Of a stretch of 64,000 bases of DNA, positions 25,460 to 35,343 are shown in pieces; positions within the stretch are counted from its first letter, which is position 1; each line of letters begins with the position of its first letter. Position numbers and translations under genes: made by a program. Origin of the DNA: Hymenobacter volaticus (GTDB lineage Bacteria; Bacteroidota; Bacteroidia; Cytophagales; Hymenobacteraceae); NCBI RefSeq assembly GCF_022921055.1, contig NZ_CP095062.1:186001-250000 (forward strand), given 5' to 3'. The notes below the pieces were generated by a model. It was not told the DNA's origin. It saw only the letters and a list, made by a program, of their open reading frames with translations, and searched no databases.

Positions 25460-28400
25460 ATGGTTGATCTTCGTTTTCGACTTAAACCTTGGGGTTGCTT
25501 GGTTGCTCTGGTGTTGCCGCTTGCTTCGGAGGCGCAGCAGGCTACAGTTTCTTTGGAGCAAGGCTTTGCGGAGCCGCCACCTGCCGCTTGGCCCCGCACC
25601 TGGTGGCATTGGACCAACAGCAATGTCAGCAAAGAAGGTATCACGAAGGACCTGGAATGGATGAAGCGGGTGGGCATTGGCGGTTTCCAGCTGGCGGATG
25701 TAGCGTACGGTAGCGGCCAAACGGTACCCGAGAAAGTGGTGTTTGGCACGCCCGCGTGGCTCGATGCTGTGCGCCATACTGCCACTGAAGCCAACCGATT
25801 AGGTTTAGAAATGACCATGTTCTCGTCGCCTGGCTGGAGCCTGACGGGCGGCTCGTGGGTGAATCCCAAGCAAGCCATGAAAAAGCTGGTATGGAGCGAG
25901 CTACATGTGGAAGGCGGCAAAACATTCAAGGGCAAGCTGCCACTACCACCTTCCAACGACGGGCCCATCCGCAATCTGGCGCGCAGCAAAAACAGCCCCA
26001 CAACGGGCTTTTACGGCGACTGCGCCGTAGTGGCCTACCGCACCCCAACCGCCGAAACCGAACCAGCGCGCCTACAACCCAGTACGACAACCAACGCCGG
26101 GGCCATTGATGCCAAAGCGCTGCTGGATGACGACTTGAACACCGCGCTGACCGTGAAGCCCACCGAAACGCGCGGTACCGCCTGGGTGCAATATAGCTTT
26201 CCGCAACCCACCAAAGTGCAGGCCTTTACCGTAGCAGGTCCGCGTGGCATCCCCTTCGGACGCTTACTGGCCAGTACCGATGGAAAGGAATTTACCACCT
26301 TGGCGGTGCTGCCTGGCAAGCAGGGCTACCGCGGCGGTACGGTGCGCACCTTCGCCGTCCCGACTACCACGGCCCGCTACTACCGATTGGAGCTGAGTGG
26401 TGCGCCCATGAAGCCCGCCGACGTAATTTCGGAAACGCCTGCCCAACCCGACAGCAGCTATGCCCTCAACGAGTTTCAGTTGCACACTGGCGCGCGGGTA
26501 CACCGCTGGGAAGACAAAGCTGGTTTCAACTTTCTGTTTGAATACGAATCAACGGCAACCCCGCCCGTAGCCGCGCCCGCCACCATTAGCCCCACCGGCG
26601 TGGTGGTGCTAACCTCGAAGATGCAAGCCGACGGCACGCTCAACTGGCAAGTACCGCCGGGCAAATGGACCGTCCTGCGTATGGGCTACTCGCTGACAGG
26701 TGCCAAAAACCGACCCGCGGTGCCGGCCGCCTCTGGGCTTGAAGTTGATAAGCTCAGCCGCAAACACACCGCGGCCTACTTGCAAGGCTACACCGAACCC
26801 TTGCGGCAGGCGCTAGGACCACTCTACGGCAAGAGTTTGCGCTACGTGCTGATGGACAGCTGGGAGGCTGGTATCCAGAACTGGACCGACGAGATGCTAC
26901 CTGAGTTTCAGAAGCGCCGCGGCTACGACCTGACGCCTTTTCTACCGGTGCTAGCCGGCCGGGTAGTGGGCAGCGCCGACATCAGTGACCGGGTGCTGTG
27001 GGACTTTCGGCGCACTCTCGTGGACATGTTTGCCGAAAACCATTACGGCACCGTTACCGACTTTTTGCACAAGCAAGGCGTCCAGACGTACGGCGAAGCC
27101 GGCGGCGTGTCGCTGGAGACCATAGAAGATGCCTTGCTTTATAAGAAGTACGTGGACATTCCGATGGGCGAGTTCTGGGTGAAAGACCTGCACCCGTCTT
27201 CCATGTACTACGAGGACGTGCGCGGAGCCGCTTCGGCGGGTCACGTGTACGGCAAAAACCTAGTGGCTGCTGAAGCCTTCACGGGTGGCAACTTCGAGTC
27301 GCCGTACACGCTAAAGAAGATCAGTGACTATTGGTTTACGCAGGGCCTCAATCAACTGGTGTTTCACACCTCGGCGCATCAGCCGCTCGATACCAAGCCC
27401 GGCAACACCATGGTGGGCACGCATTTGAACCGCAATATCACTTGGGCCGAGCAGGCCCGGCCGCTGATGACTTATCTGGCGCGCAATTCTTTCATGCTAC
27501 AGCAGGGCCAGTACGTGGCCGACGTAGCCTACTTGCTCAACGAAGGCGCCCCATCGACCATGCCGTTCTGGGGCGCGGGTTTGCAGCCGGCCCTCCCTGC
27601 TGGCTACGCCTTCGACTACATCAACGCCGATGCGCTGCTTAGCCGCATGAGCGTAAATGCCAACGGGCGCCTGGTGCTGCCCGATGGGATGAACTACGCC
27701 GTGCTCGTGCTGCCCGAAACCAAAGCCATGACCTTGCCCGTGCTGCGCAAGGTGCAGGAGCTAGTGCAGGGCGGCGCTACCATAGTGGGTCCCAAACCCG
27801 AACAGACGCCAAACTATACAACCGCCCAGCAGAGCAGCACCGAACTGCAAGCCATTGCCAGCGAAGTGTGGGGTGACTTAGACGGCCGCAGTCGAACCAA
27901 ACGCCGTTACAGCAAAGGCCAAGTGGTGTGGGGGTTACCTCTGGCGCAAGTGATGCCCCTAGCCGGCCTGACGCCCGATCTGGAATGTAGCCAGCCCTTA
28001 GGCAGTACGGTACCCTGGTTTCACCGACGCGTAGGCGACGCGGATGTGTACTTCGTGGTCAACCGTTCGGATAGCACTCAGGATCTGACGGCTCGGTTTC
28101 GGGTGCACGGCAAAGACGTGACGCTATGGCACGCCGCAACCGGCGAAATAGAGCCAGCTAGCTACACCATCAGCGGCGAACATACTACGGTGCCGCTTCA
28201 CTTAAAGGAGCGTGAATCGGTGTTTGTAGTGTTCAACCGCGCTGCACCTACCGCGGCCCGCAACGTTGCACCGAAGCGTACTTCTACCTTGCTTACCGTA
28301 GCTGGCCCGTGGCGCGTAGAGTTTGCGCCCAAGCTTGGTGCCCCGTCGCAAACGACCTTGGCCCAGCTCGCCTCCTGGACAAATAGTTCTGAAGAAGGCA

Positions 28401-28825
28401 TCCGGTATTTCTCGGGCACGGCCACCTATTATAAAACCCTGGAAACCAAGAAAATCTGGTTCCGCGGAGGCCGCAAACTGCTACTCGATCTGGGCCGCGT
28501 CGGCGACTTGGCCGAAGTTACTGTCAACGGGAAGAAGCTAGAATTGCTCTGGCAGGCGCCCTTTCAGGTGGACGTGACGAGAGCCCTCAAACCGGGCAAA
28601 AACCAGCTGGAAATCCGGGTAACCAACGAATGGACCAACCGTCTGATTGGCGACAAGCTGGCGGGGCCTGAGAAGAAAGTGCTCGATTCTTACACGGCGC
28701 CCTTCGGTGGGCAATACGAGCTGGGCGAATCGGGCTTGCTGGGTCCAGTGAAACTTGTGCAAGTAGAGCAAACCACAAGTGCCAACGGTAAACCACAGGC
28801 GATGATGTCGCAATCCAAACTATGA
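25460..28825 (+). CDS. GH106 alpha-L-rhamnosidase
   Basis: Large exported family GH106 enzyme, about 1121 residues, which removes alpha-L-rhamnose from pectic or other plant glycans. The start is ATG 25460 (MVDLRFRLKPWGCLV), which gives a signal peptide ending SEAQ; the frame runs 33 codons further upstream without a better start. The N-terminal signature PRTWWHWTNSNVSKEGITKD with IGGFQLADV is typical of GH106, as are FSSPGWSLTGGSWV and MDSWEAGIQNWTDEM in the barrel. A discoidin-like insert (about 205-350, YSFPQPTKVQAFTV) and a C-terminal jelly-roll domain (LLLDLGRVGDLAEVTVNGK) surround the catalytic part. The stop overlaps the next gene by 4 bp (ATGA), so the two are translationally coupled. 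Confidence 0.92.
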   Translation: MVDLRFRLKPWGCLVALVLPLASEAQQATVSLEQGFAEPPPAAWPRTWWHWTNSNVSKEGITKDLEWMKRVGIGGFQLADVAYGSGQTVPEKVVFGTPAWLDAVRHTATEANRLGLEMTMFSSPGWSLTGGSWVNPKQAMKKLVWSELHVEGGKTFKGKLPLPPSNDGPIRNLARSKNSPTTGFYGDCAVVAYRTPTAETEPARLQPSTTTNAGAIDAKALLDDDLNTALTVKPTETRGTAWVQYSFPQPTKVQAFTVAGPRGIPFGRLLASTDGKEFTTLAVLPGKQGYRGGTVRTFAVPTTTARYYRLELSGAPMKPADVISETPAQPDSSYALNEFQLHTGARVHRWEDKAGFNFLFEYESTATPPVAAPATISPTGVVVLTSKMQADGTLNWQVPPGKWTVLRMGYSLTGAKNRPAVPAASGLEVDKLSRKHTAAYLQGYTEPLRQALGPLYGKSLRYVLMDSWEAGIQNWTDEMLPEFQKRRGYDLTPFLPVLAGRVVGSADISDRVLWDFRRTLVDMFAENHYGTVTDFLHKQGVQTYGEAGGVSLETIEDALLYKKYVDIPMGEFWVKDLHPSSMYYEDVRGAASAGHVYGKNLVAAEAFTGGNFESPYTLKKISDYWFTQGLNQLVFHTSAHQPLDTKPGNTMVGTHLNRNITWAEQARPLMTYLARNSFMLQQGQYVADVAYLLNEGAPSTMPFWGAGLQPALPAGYAFDYINADALLSRMSVNANGRLVLPDGMNYAVLVLPETKAMTLPVLRKVQELVQGGATIVGPKPEQTPNYTTAQQSSTELQAIASEVWGDLDGRSRTKRRYSKGQVVWGLPLAQVMPLAGLTPDLECSQPLGSTVPWFHRRVGDADVYFVVNRSDSTQDLTARFRVHGKDVTLWHAATGEIEPASYTISGEHTTVPLHLKERESVFVVFNRAAPTAARNVAPKRTSTLLTVAGPWRVEFAPKLGAPSQTTLAQLASWTNSSEEGIRYFSGTATYYKTLETKKIWFRGGRKLLLDLGRVGDLAEVTVNGKKLELLWQAPFQVDVTRALKPGKNQLEIRVTNEWTNRLIGDKLAGPEKKVLDSYTAPFGGQYELGESGLLGPVKLVQVEQTTSANGKPQAMMSQSKL

Positions 28826-30135
28826 AAACGCACTTTCTCTCCGCTCTGCTGGTGTTCACAGGTATTGGCTTGCTACCTATTCCCGTGCACGCCCAAGTTG
28901 CCAACAAGCCGCCTAATACCGTGGCGGGTATTGCAGTGAACTACAACGAGGAACTAGTAGGCACCTATTCGCTGCCTGACCCGCTGGAGTTGGCCAACAA
29001 TCAAAAAGTAACCGATGCTGCCACCTGGAACAAACAGCGCCGGCCAGAAATCAGAACGTGGTTTGAGCAAAACGTGTACGGCCGCGCCCCCGAGCGGCCA
29101 CGCAAGCTGCGCTTCGAAGTATTCGACAAAGGCACCCCCGCTTTCAATGGCAAGGCCACGCGCAAGCAGATAACCGTGTACTTCTCGGAGCGCAACGACG
29201 GCCCGAAAATGGACTTGCTGGTGTACCTGCCGGCCAACGCTACCAAACCCGTACCGCTGCTGCTTAACATCAATTTTCTGGCGAATTCCTCGCTGGTTGA
29301 TGATCCGGGTGTGCGACCCGGACAGGTCTGGAACAAAGAAAAGCAGAAAGTACCCGCCCCTGCCTACAACCCGGCCGGCCCTATGAAGCTCACCGTCGAG
29401 CCGTTTCTAACTCAGGGCATCGCCGTGGCGTCGGTGTACTACGGCGACATCGAGCCTGATTTCAACAGCGGTATTTCGTACGGCGTGCGCAGCCTTTACC
29501 TTGAACCCGGCCAAACCCAAGTGGCCCCCAACGAGTGGGGCACCGTTGCGGCCTGGAGCTGGGGCCTAAGCCGAGCCCTCGACTATTTCGAGAAAGACAA
29601 AGCCATAGACAGCAAGCGGGTGGCTCTGCTGGGCGCGTCGCGGCTCGGCAAAACGGTGCTATGGGCGGGCGCCAACGACCCTCGGTTTGCGCTGGTTATA
29701 GCTAGCGTTTCCGGCGAAGGCGGAGCGGCCTTGGCTCGGCGCAACTACGGCGAAACCATTGCTCATTTAGTGGCCCCGACCCGCTACGCCTACCAATTCT
29801 GCCAGAACTACCAGCAGCTTGCCAACAAAACCGATGCGCCCATGGATTCGCACATGCTCGTGGCCTTGCTGGCCCCTCGGCCGCTACTGCTGCAAACCGG
29901 CAACACCGATTACTGGAGCGACCCGAAAGGCGAATTTCTGGCGGCTGTAGCGGCCACTCCTGTCTACAATCTGCTCGGCCAGCAAGGAATTGAAACCAAT
30001 ACTCTGCCCGCGGCTAGCCAGAAAGTCGGCGGAACCTTGAGCTACTACATGCACGACGGCGGCCACGGCATTCTCCCCTCCGACTACCCTGTATTTGCTG
30101 AATTTATGCGTACCCACCTGCTGCAACGCAAGTAG
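28822..30135 (+). CDS. CE15 glucuronoyl esterase-like serine esterase
   Basis: Exported alpha/beta hydrolase of 437 residues that fits carbohydrate esterase family 15 (glucuronoyl methylesterase). A signal peptide (LLVFTGIGLLPIPVHAQ) is present. The nucleophile Ser is in GASRLGKTVLW, the bacterial version of the family GxSRxGK motif. The acid is likely the Glu in SVSGEGGAAL, and the His is in MHDGGHGI. NEWGTVAAWSWGLSRALDYF is another family segment. Known members cut the ester between 4-O-methyl-glucuronate and lignin alcohols. Here the gene overlaps a GH106 gene and precedes another, so an ester on a rhamnose- or uronate-containing pectic side chain is a reasonable guess, not shown by sequence. 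Confidence 0.9.
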   Translation: MKTHFLSALLVFTGIGLLPIPVHAQVANKPPNTVAGIAVNYNEELVGTYSLPDPLELANNQKVTDAATWNKQRRPEIRTWFEQNVYGRAPERPRKLRFEVFDKGTPAFNGKATRKQITVYFSERNDGPKMDLLVYLPANATKPVPLLLNINFLANSSLVDDPGVRPGQVWNKEKQKVPAPAYNPAGPMKLTVEPFLTQGIAVASVYYGDIEPDFNSGISYGVRSLYLEPGQTQVAPNEWGTVAAWSWGLSRALDYFEKDKAIDSKRVALLGASRLGKTVLWAGANDPRFALVIASVSGEGGAALARRNYGETIAHLVAPTRYAYQFCQNYQQLANKTDAPMDSHMLVALLAPRPLLLQTGNTDYWSDPKGEFLAAVAATPVYNLLGQQGIETNTLPAASQKVGGTLSYYMHDGGHGILPSDYPVFAEFMRTHLLQRK

Positions 30136-30237
30136 CAGCAAAACCTATAGGATTCCCTTGAGAATCATTGTGGTACACAACCACCGGTTTTCTCGCAATC
30201 ATTCCCTTTCCTTGTGCCTCTCTTGGCTTACAATATT

Positions 30238-33075
30238 ATGCAGAGCAAACACAATAAACTTTTGGTGGCCGCTGGGCTGCTACTTGGTGGGCTAACTACC
30301 TGTCAGAAGCTACCTGCACCTACTGCCAGCGTGGCCGCCAACCCCGCAGCTTCGCCCTGGCCCGCCGTTACCACCCAAACGCGTCCGTGGGTGCGCTGGT
30401 GGTGGATGGGCAGTGCGGTCGATGCCAAAAATCTGCGCTTGCAGCTAACTCAATTCAAAGACGTTGGCTTAGGCGGTGCAGAAATCACGCCTATCTACGG
30501 CGCCGTCGGCTACGAGCAGCAGTACATCGACTATTTGTCGCCGACCTGGCTGAAAATGCTGAGCACCACCACCCACACGGCCGACAGCCTCGGCCTCGGC
30601 GTGGACATGAACGTGGGTACCGGCTGGCCCTATGGTGGACCTCAAATCACACCTGAGCAAGCCGCTAGCAAACTGGTGGTGCAGAAATATTCGCTTGCGG
30701 CCGGGCAGCGCCTGAAAGAGAAACTAGCGTTGCAAGACCCTAAACAACTCCGCCCCGCGCCGCTGGTGGCCCTGACAGCCTACGGTAGCAAAGGCGAGCG
30801 GCTGGATTTGCGCAGTAAAGTTGCCGCCGATGGCACCCTGAATTGGCAACCAACCACCGGCAGCTGGGAGTTGTACGCTGCCTTCAGCGGCAATACCCGC
30901 CAGATGGTGAAGCGCGCTGCTCCCGGTGGAGCTGGCCTCGTGCTCGACCACCTTTCGCAGGAAGCCCTGAAAACGTACTTGAACCGTTTCGATCAAGCTT
31001 TTGCCGGCCAACCAACCGGCGTGCGGTCCTTCTTCAACGACAGCTACGAAGTATTTGAAGCCGACTTCACCCCACGCCTACTCGACGAATTTCAACAGCG
31101 GCGGGGCTACGACGTACGGCCTTACCTGCGCGAGCTAGTCAGCCAAAGCACCACTGATGAAGCGGCCCGCCTGCGCGACGATTATCGCGAGACCATGGCC
31201 GAGCTAGTACAGGAAAACTTTGTTACACCCTGGACCGCATGGATTCACGGCAAAAAGGGACTGTCTCGTAACCAGTCCCACGGCTTTCCCGGCAACCTGC
31301 TCGACCTTTACGCCACCGTCGATATTCCGGAGTGCGAAACGTTCGGCATCACCCGCTTCCCGATTCCCGACATCCGGTACTACTCCGAGGAAGCCGCCTA
31401 CACCAATCCGCCACCTGATTTAGTGATGCTTAAATTTGCCTCGTCGGCTGGGCACGTGCTGGGCAAGCCGCTGGTGTCGTCGGAGACGTTTACGTGGCTT
31501 GGGGAGCATTTCAAAGTGCCGCTTTCCAATTGCAAGCCCGAAGTAGAGCAGGTGTTTCTGGCGGGCGTCAACCACGTATTCTACCACGGTACTACGTACT
31601 CGCCGGCCGAAGCGCCTTGGCCCGGCTGGTTGTTCTACGCCTCCACCAATTTTGCGCCTTCCAATAGCTGGTGGCCCCACCTCACCGGCCTGAACGACTA
31701 CATCACGCGGTGCCAGTCGGTGCTGCAAGCCGGTCGCGCAGAGAGTGACGTGCTGCTCTACTGGCCCGTCTACGACGTGCGCCACTATGCCCCACCCGCC
31801 AAGCTCGATATGATGGTTAGTATCCATACCATCGATCAATGGCTGCAACCCACGGCGTTTTATCAAGATGCGCAGCAACTGATAAAAAGTGGCTATGCTG
31901 TTGATTTCGTATCCGATAAGCTCCTGCAACAGTCGCAAGTGAACGGCGGGCGGCTGCAGGTTGCGCCCCAAGGTGCCGTCTATCAGGCGCTGGTAGTACC
32001 CAAAGCTAATTTCATGCCCATTGAAACCCTGGAAAACATAGTGCAGCGAGCCCAGCAAGGTGCAACGGTTATCATCCAGGAAATGCCCAAGGACGTCCCT
32101 GGTTTTCACCAGCTCGAAACCCGGCGGCAGCGGCTACGCGCTATTGTGGCGGGCTTGAATTTTGCGAGCGTTAGCGCCGGCGTGCAGCTTGCCAAGGTAG
32201 GCAACGGCCAAATTTTGTTAGCTTCCAACGTGCAGCAAGCACTTGATTACCAGAAAATCACCCGCGAAACGCTCACAGATTCCGGGCTGAAATTCATTCG
32301 CCGCGCCGTGCCCGATGGCCGCTACTACTACCTCGTCAACCACACCGCAAAACCCGTGGACTCTTGGGTGCCGTTGAATACAACTGCTAGCTCGGTGCTA
32401 CTGCTCGACCCACAAACCGGCCGCAGTGGTTTAGCTGCTAGCAAATCGGAAGGCAATGGCACCACTGTTCGGCTTCAGCTTCAGCCCGGCGAGGCCATGA
32501 TTGTGAAAACGTCCACCGGTGCCGCCGCGGGGCCGGCCTGGCCCTACCTCGCGCCAGCCGGGCCTGTGCAGTCAATTGCGGGCCCTTGGAGTCTGCGCTT
32601 TACGCAGGGTGGCCCGGAGTTGCCCAAGGCGCAGCAACTAGCTAAGTTGGTATCGTGGACGGAACTGTCCGAACCCAATGCCGCTCGTTTTTCTGGCCGC
32701 GCGGAGTACACTACCACGTTCACCCTGCCCACTAAGCCCGCCACCGACTACGTGCTAAAGTTGGGCGACGTGCGCGAAAGTGCCCACGTATGGGTCAACG
32801 GCCACGACGCGGGCTTGGTGTGGAGCTTCCCCTACGAGTGCCATTTAGGCACCTACTTAAAGAAGGGCCGCAACGAATTGAAAATAGAGGTAGCCAACCT
32901 CATGGCGAATCGCATCATCGACTTAGATCAGCGCAAAGTCACTTGGCGTAAGTACCACGAAATCAACTTCGTGAACTTAGCCTACAAGCCGTTCGATGCT
33001 GCCAACTGGCCCTGGCAGCCCTCCGGCCTTTTAGGACCGGTTACGCTCACGCCCTATGCTGCCACAAAGCTCTAA
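30238..33075 (+). CDS. GH106-family glycosidase, lipoprotein
   Basis: Second GH106-type enzyme of the cluster, about 945 residues. The start is ATG 30238, which opens a lipoprotein signal with lipobox LTTC (GLLLGGLTTCQK). Early family sequence is RPWVRWWWMGSAVDAKNLRL and GLGGAEITPIYG, followed by VDMNVGTGWPYGGPQIT. NDSYEVFEADFTPRLLDEF carries acidic residues equivalent to those of the first GH106. The C-terminal jelly-roll (LKLGDVRESAHVWVNGHDAG) is also shared. It lacks the discoidin-like insert of its neighbour and is about 175 residues shorter, so the two probably have different rhamnosyl targets. It follows the esterase by 102 bp on the same strand and is likely the last gene of that operon. 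Confidence 0.9.
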   Translation: MQSKHNKLLVAAGLLLGGLTTCQKLPAPTASVAANPAASPWPAVTTQTRPWVRWWWMGSAVDAKNLRLQLTQFKDVGLGGAEITPIYGAVGYEQQYIDYLSPTWLKMLSTTTHTADSLGLGVDMNVGTGWPYGGPQITPEQAASKLVVQKYSLAAGQRLKEKLALQDPKQLRPAPLVALTAYGSKGERLDLRSKVAADGTLNWQPTTGSWELYAAFSGNTRQMVKRAAPGGAGLVLDHLSQEALKTYLNRFDQAFAGQPTGVRSFFNDSYEVFEADFTPRLLDEFQQRRGYDVRPYLRELVSQSTTDEAARLRDDYRETMAELVQENFVTPWTAWIHGKKGLSRNQSHGFPGNLLDLYATVDIPECETFGITRFPIPDIRYYSEEAAYTNPPPDLVMLKFASSAGHVLGKPLVSSETFTWLGEHFKVPLSNCKPEVEQVFLAGVNHVFYHGTTYSPAEAPWPGWLFYASTNFAPSNSWWPHLTGLNDYITRCQSVLQAGRAESDVLLYWPVYDVRHYAPPAKLDMMVSIHTIDQWLQPTAFYQDAQQLIKSGYAVDFVSDKLLQQSQVNGGRLQVAPQGAVYQALVVPKANFMPIETLENIVQRAQQGATVIIQEMPKDVPGFHQLETRRQRLRAIVAGLNFASVSAGVQLAKVGNGQILLASNVQQALDYQKITRETLTDSGLKFIRRAVPDGRYYYLVNHTAKPVDSWVPLNTTASSVLLLDPQTGRSGLAASKSEGNGTTVRLQLQPGEAMIVKTSTGAAAGPAWPYLAPAGPVQSIAGPWSLRFTQGGPELPKAQQLAKLVSWTELSEPNAARFSGRAEYTTTFTLPTKPATDYVLKLGDVRESAHVWVNGHDAGLVWSFPYECHLGTYLKKGRNELKIEVANLMANRIIDLDQRKVTWRKYHEINFVNLAYKPFDAANWPWQPSGLLGPVTLTPYAATKL

Positions 33076-33183
33076 AGCCTGTTCACGTTTTTCTTGAATA
33101 AATAGGCCAGGAATGCCCTCGTGACGCTGCTTTCGGTACCTATCCTGGATGCCTATCTTGCCACTTCACTTACTGAAATTTTC

Positions 33184-33608
33184 ATGCATCACATTATTTA
33201 TATGAGCCGGGGCGTACGCCCGATGAGCGAGACTGATTTGCGAACCCTACTGCAACAAGCTCGGAGCGAAAACGAGCGCCAGGGCATCACCGGGGCCTTG
33301 GTCTACGGCGACGGGCAATTCATGCAAATTATTGAGGGCGAGGAAAGTGTACTGGCCACACTCTACGCAAAACTGCTGCAAGATTCACGGCACGTCAACG
33401 TGGTAAAACTAGCCGACAAACAAGTGTTGCGGCGCAGCTTCGAGGACTGGTCCATGGGCTTTCAGGTAGTCTCCCCGAAGAGTTCACGGAACTCACTGGC
33501 TACGTCGAGCCTCGCCACATGGATATGCAAGCACCCGGCCTAAGCGCAGCCGACGCGCTGTTGCTGCAAATGATGAAAACCTTCGTTTTGACCCCACGCC
33601 AAGATTAA
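33184..33608 (+). pseudogene. BLUF-domain blue-light photoreceptor; frameshifted as read
   Basis: Short flavin-binding (FAD) light sensor, about 141 residues after correction. Start ATG 33184 (MHHIIYMSRG); the upstream GTG at 33121 adds unrelated residues. All key BLUF residues are present: Tyr in HIIYMSR, Asn in SENERQGITG, Gln in GQFMQIIEG, and Trp and Met in EDWSMGF. Frame is lost at a C4 run, 33473-33476. One more C restores FQVVSPEEFTELTGYVEP and a natural C-terminus to 33608 (MMKTFVLTPRQD). The BLUF core is upstream of the break, but the capping helices that carry the output are downstream. It has no fused effector, so it should signal through a partner protein. Confidence 0.9.
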
Positions 33609-33693
33609 CGACCCCAGCAGGATTTGCATGCAGTCTTAAGCACGTAGATAAAAGCTTCTGGACAGCTTTCATTTAAAACAATGAGCCGAACAA

Positions 33694-33756
33694 GCACGCA
33701 TAACCAAGAGCCGAGGTAGCTGCCCTGTCAACACCTTGGCTCTTGGCTATGCGTGC
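33694..33756. terminator. Bidirectional terminator between BLUF and hydrolase genes
   Basis: Imperfect 24-bp inverted repeat (33694-33717 with 33733-33756) and a 15-nt loop. The right arm overlaps the last codons of the convergent hydrolase gene. It probably ends transcription from both sides. Confidence 0.65.
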
Positions 33757-34568
33757 GCTGCTTGCTGCCGACTCACTAATCCCAGGTAGCGTTGTAACGC
33801 CGCAATAGTAGCAACAGGAGCGCTCAAATGCGGGTAGTGGCCAGCCGTATCCAATATATCAAGCGTGCTGTTTGCTAGGTGAGCATGCAGGTAATGCCCT
33901 ACCATAGAAGGTGCTACCGAGTCATCTGCGCACTGCACTATCAGCGCCGGAACTTGCAGCTTAGGTAGGTCAGCACGATAATCGGATAGAAACGTAGCCC
34001 GCGCAAACTGCCGGGCAATAGAGGGTTCCACTTGCGAAAAGCTGTCGAGCAGGTCGTCGAGTAGATCTGGTCGCATGTCTCCGCCTACTATTGAGGGGAC
34101 GGTTGAGGAAGACCACGCGCGGTAGTCGCGGTCAAGAAAACCAAGCAGTTCTTCTAGATCGGGGGTATCAAAGCCACCTATGTAGTCGCCGTCGTTGACA
34201 TAACAAGGAGAGGCGGCCAGCAACACCAGTCGCTCAAACAAGGCGGGTTCCCGAATAGCGGCTAAGACTCCTATAATGCCACTAACGGAATGGCCAACAT
34301 ATACCACTTTAGGTAGTTGCAATTCCCGCAACAAAGCCAGCAGATCATCTACATATCCATCCAAGGTTCGGTAACGGGCAAAATCGTAGGCTTCTTTATC
34401 GGAGCGACCAGCACCTACCAAGTCGAACAGCACCACTCGGTACTGAGCTGCGAAGGCCGGTGCAACATAGCGCCACGCGTGTTGGTCGGTGCCAAACCCG
34501 TGTGAAAACACCATCGGCTGGGTACCCGATCCGTACACAGAAACCTGATGGCGAAGAAATCTATTCAT
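33747..34568 (-). CDS. RsbQ/KAI2-like alpha/beta hydrolase
   Basis: Cytoplasmic alpha/beta hydrolase of about 273 residues. Start ATG 34568 (MNRFLRHQVSVYG); the longer frame has no good reason to be used. The oxyanion segment is FSHGFGTDQHAWRYV, the nucleophile Ser is in VGHSVSGIIG, the Asp in QCADDSVAP and the His in AGHYPHLSAP, a complete triad. GHSVS with the GFGTDQ loop is characteristic of the RsbQ, KAI2 and D14 group. In Bacillus, RsbQ works with the PAS-phosphatase RsbP to signal energy stress. No RsbP homologue is visible here, but a BLUF sensor is convergent with it and a possible STAS-like gene is divergent. A signalling role is therefore suspected, not proven. Confidence 0.88.
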   Translation of the reverse strand: MNRFLRHQVSVYGSGTQPMVFSHGFGTDQHAWRYVAPAFAAQYRVVLFDLVGAGRSDKEAYDFARYRTLDGYVDDLLALLRELQLPKVVYVGHSVSGIIGVLAAIREPALFERLVLLAASPCYVNDGDYIGGFDTPDLEELLGFLDRDYRAWSSSTVPSIVGGDMRPDLLDDLLDSFSQVEPSIARQFARATFLSDYRADLPKLQVPALIVQCADDSVAPSMVGHYLHAHLANSTLDILDTAGHYPHLSAPVATIAALQRYLGLVSRQQAAHA

Positions 34569-34944
34569 AGCATGACGATAGTAAAACGGGGATAAAGCTG
34601 CCGAGAATCTTTCCTTAGAGCAAGGCTTTCCCAACATAGTTCTGTTTTCTCATTGTGAGCGCCAATTGGTTGGCACCCTCTCCAACGAGGCTTTATCTAG
34701 CCAACAACTTCAACGTCTGGAGGTTTGTTTGCAAGAAAGCAACCAACAACAGCGCTGGGTTTTACCAGAGATTCAGATATCTGTAACCTAAATTCCATCC
34801 TATAGTATGCTTGCTCAGCAAGCTGAACCGTACACTACAAATACTTACTTGCTGCCGACCTAAACTAAAGCTCCGCGCACCCGTTGCTAGCCCAGCAGGA
34901 AGCACTGAGTTGCTGGCCTAGCAAACACCGCCTGATCGTTCCTC
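34569..34944. other. Intergenic region between divergent genes
   Basis: About 375 bp between the hydrolase (minus) and the 132-residue protein gene (plus). No gene, strong hairpin or full promoter match is seen. Confidence 0.45.
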
Positions 34945-35343
34945 ATGCAACTCCTGGCTTCTTACCCTTTTTTAAATCTTTTCCTGCACGAAGGCCCCTC
35001 CCGTGCTATCGAAGCCCAATGGCAAGGCTTTGTCAGTAGCGCCTTACTACGTGAGACCACACTAGAAGCCGTGAAACTGGCTCGACAGCACCGCATTACG
35101 GGTTGGATTGCCGACGACCGGCTTTTAGGCCCAGTACGCCCCGTTGATCTAGATTGGATTGCCAAAGAAGTGCTACCCCAATTGATAAGCGTCGGGGTCA
35201 AACGTTTCGCTCGTATCGAGGCCACGGACCCACTCAATAGAATGCTGATTGGTAAGGTGCAAGAGACAGCCGAGCAGAAACTGCCGTTCGAATTGGGCAC
35301 ATTCACAGATCTAGTAGCGGCCCGGACTTGGGCCTGCGGCTAG
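34945..35343 (+). CDS. Hypothetical 132-aa protein, possibly STAS/SpoIIAA-like
   Basis: A 132-residue soluble protein without signal peptide. The pattern of a strand, EAQWQGFVSSALLRETTLEA (helix), HRITGWIADDRLLGPVRP, then WIAKEVLPQLISVGVKRFAR and a final FTDLVAARTWA helix, looks like the alternating beta-alpha fold of STAS or SpoIIAA-like proteins. Similar short proteins are frequent in Hymenobacter and related genera. No catalytic motif is evident. It lies between an RsbQ-like hydrolase and a hybrid kinase, which would suit a role in phospho-signalling or partner switching. That is inference from fold impression and context only; no conserved phospho-Ser site could be assigned. Confidence 0.6.
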   Translation: MQLLASYPFLNLFLHEGPSRAIEAQWQGFVSSALLRETTLEAVKLARQHRITGWIADDRLLGPVRPVDLDWIAKEVLPQLISVGVKRFARIEATDPLNRMLIGKVQETAEQKLPFELGTFTDLVAARTWACG

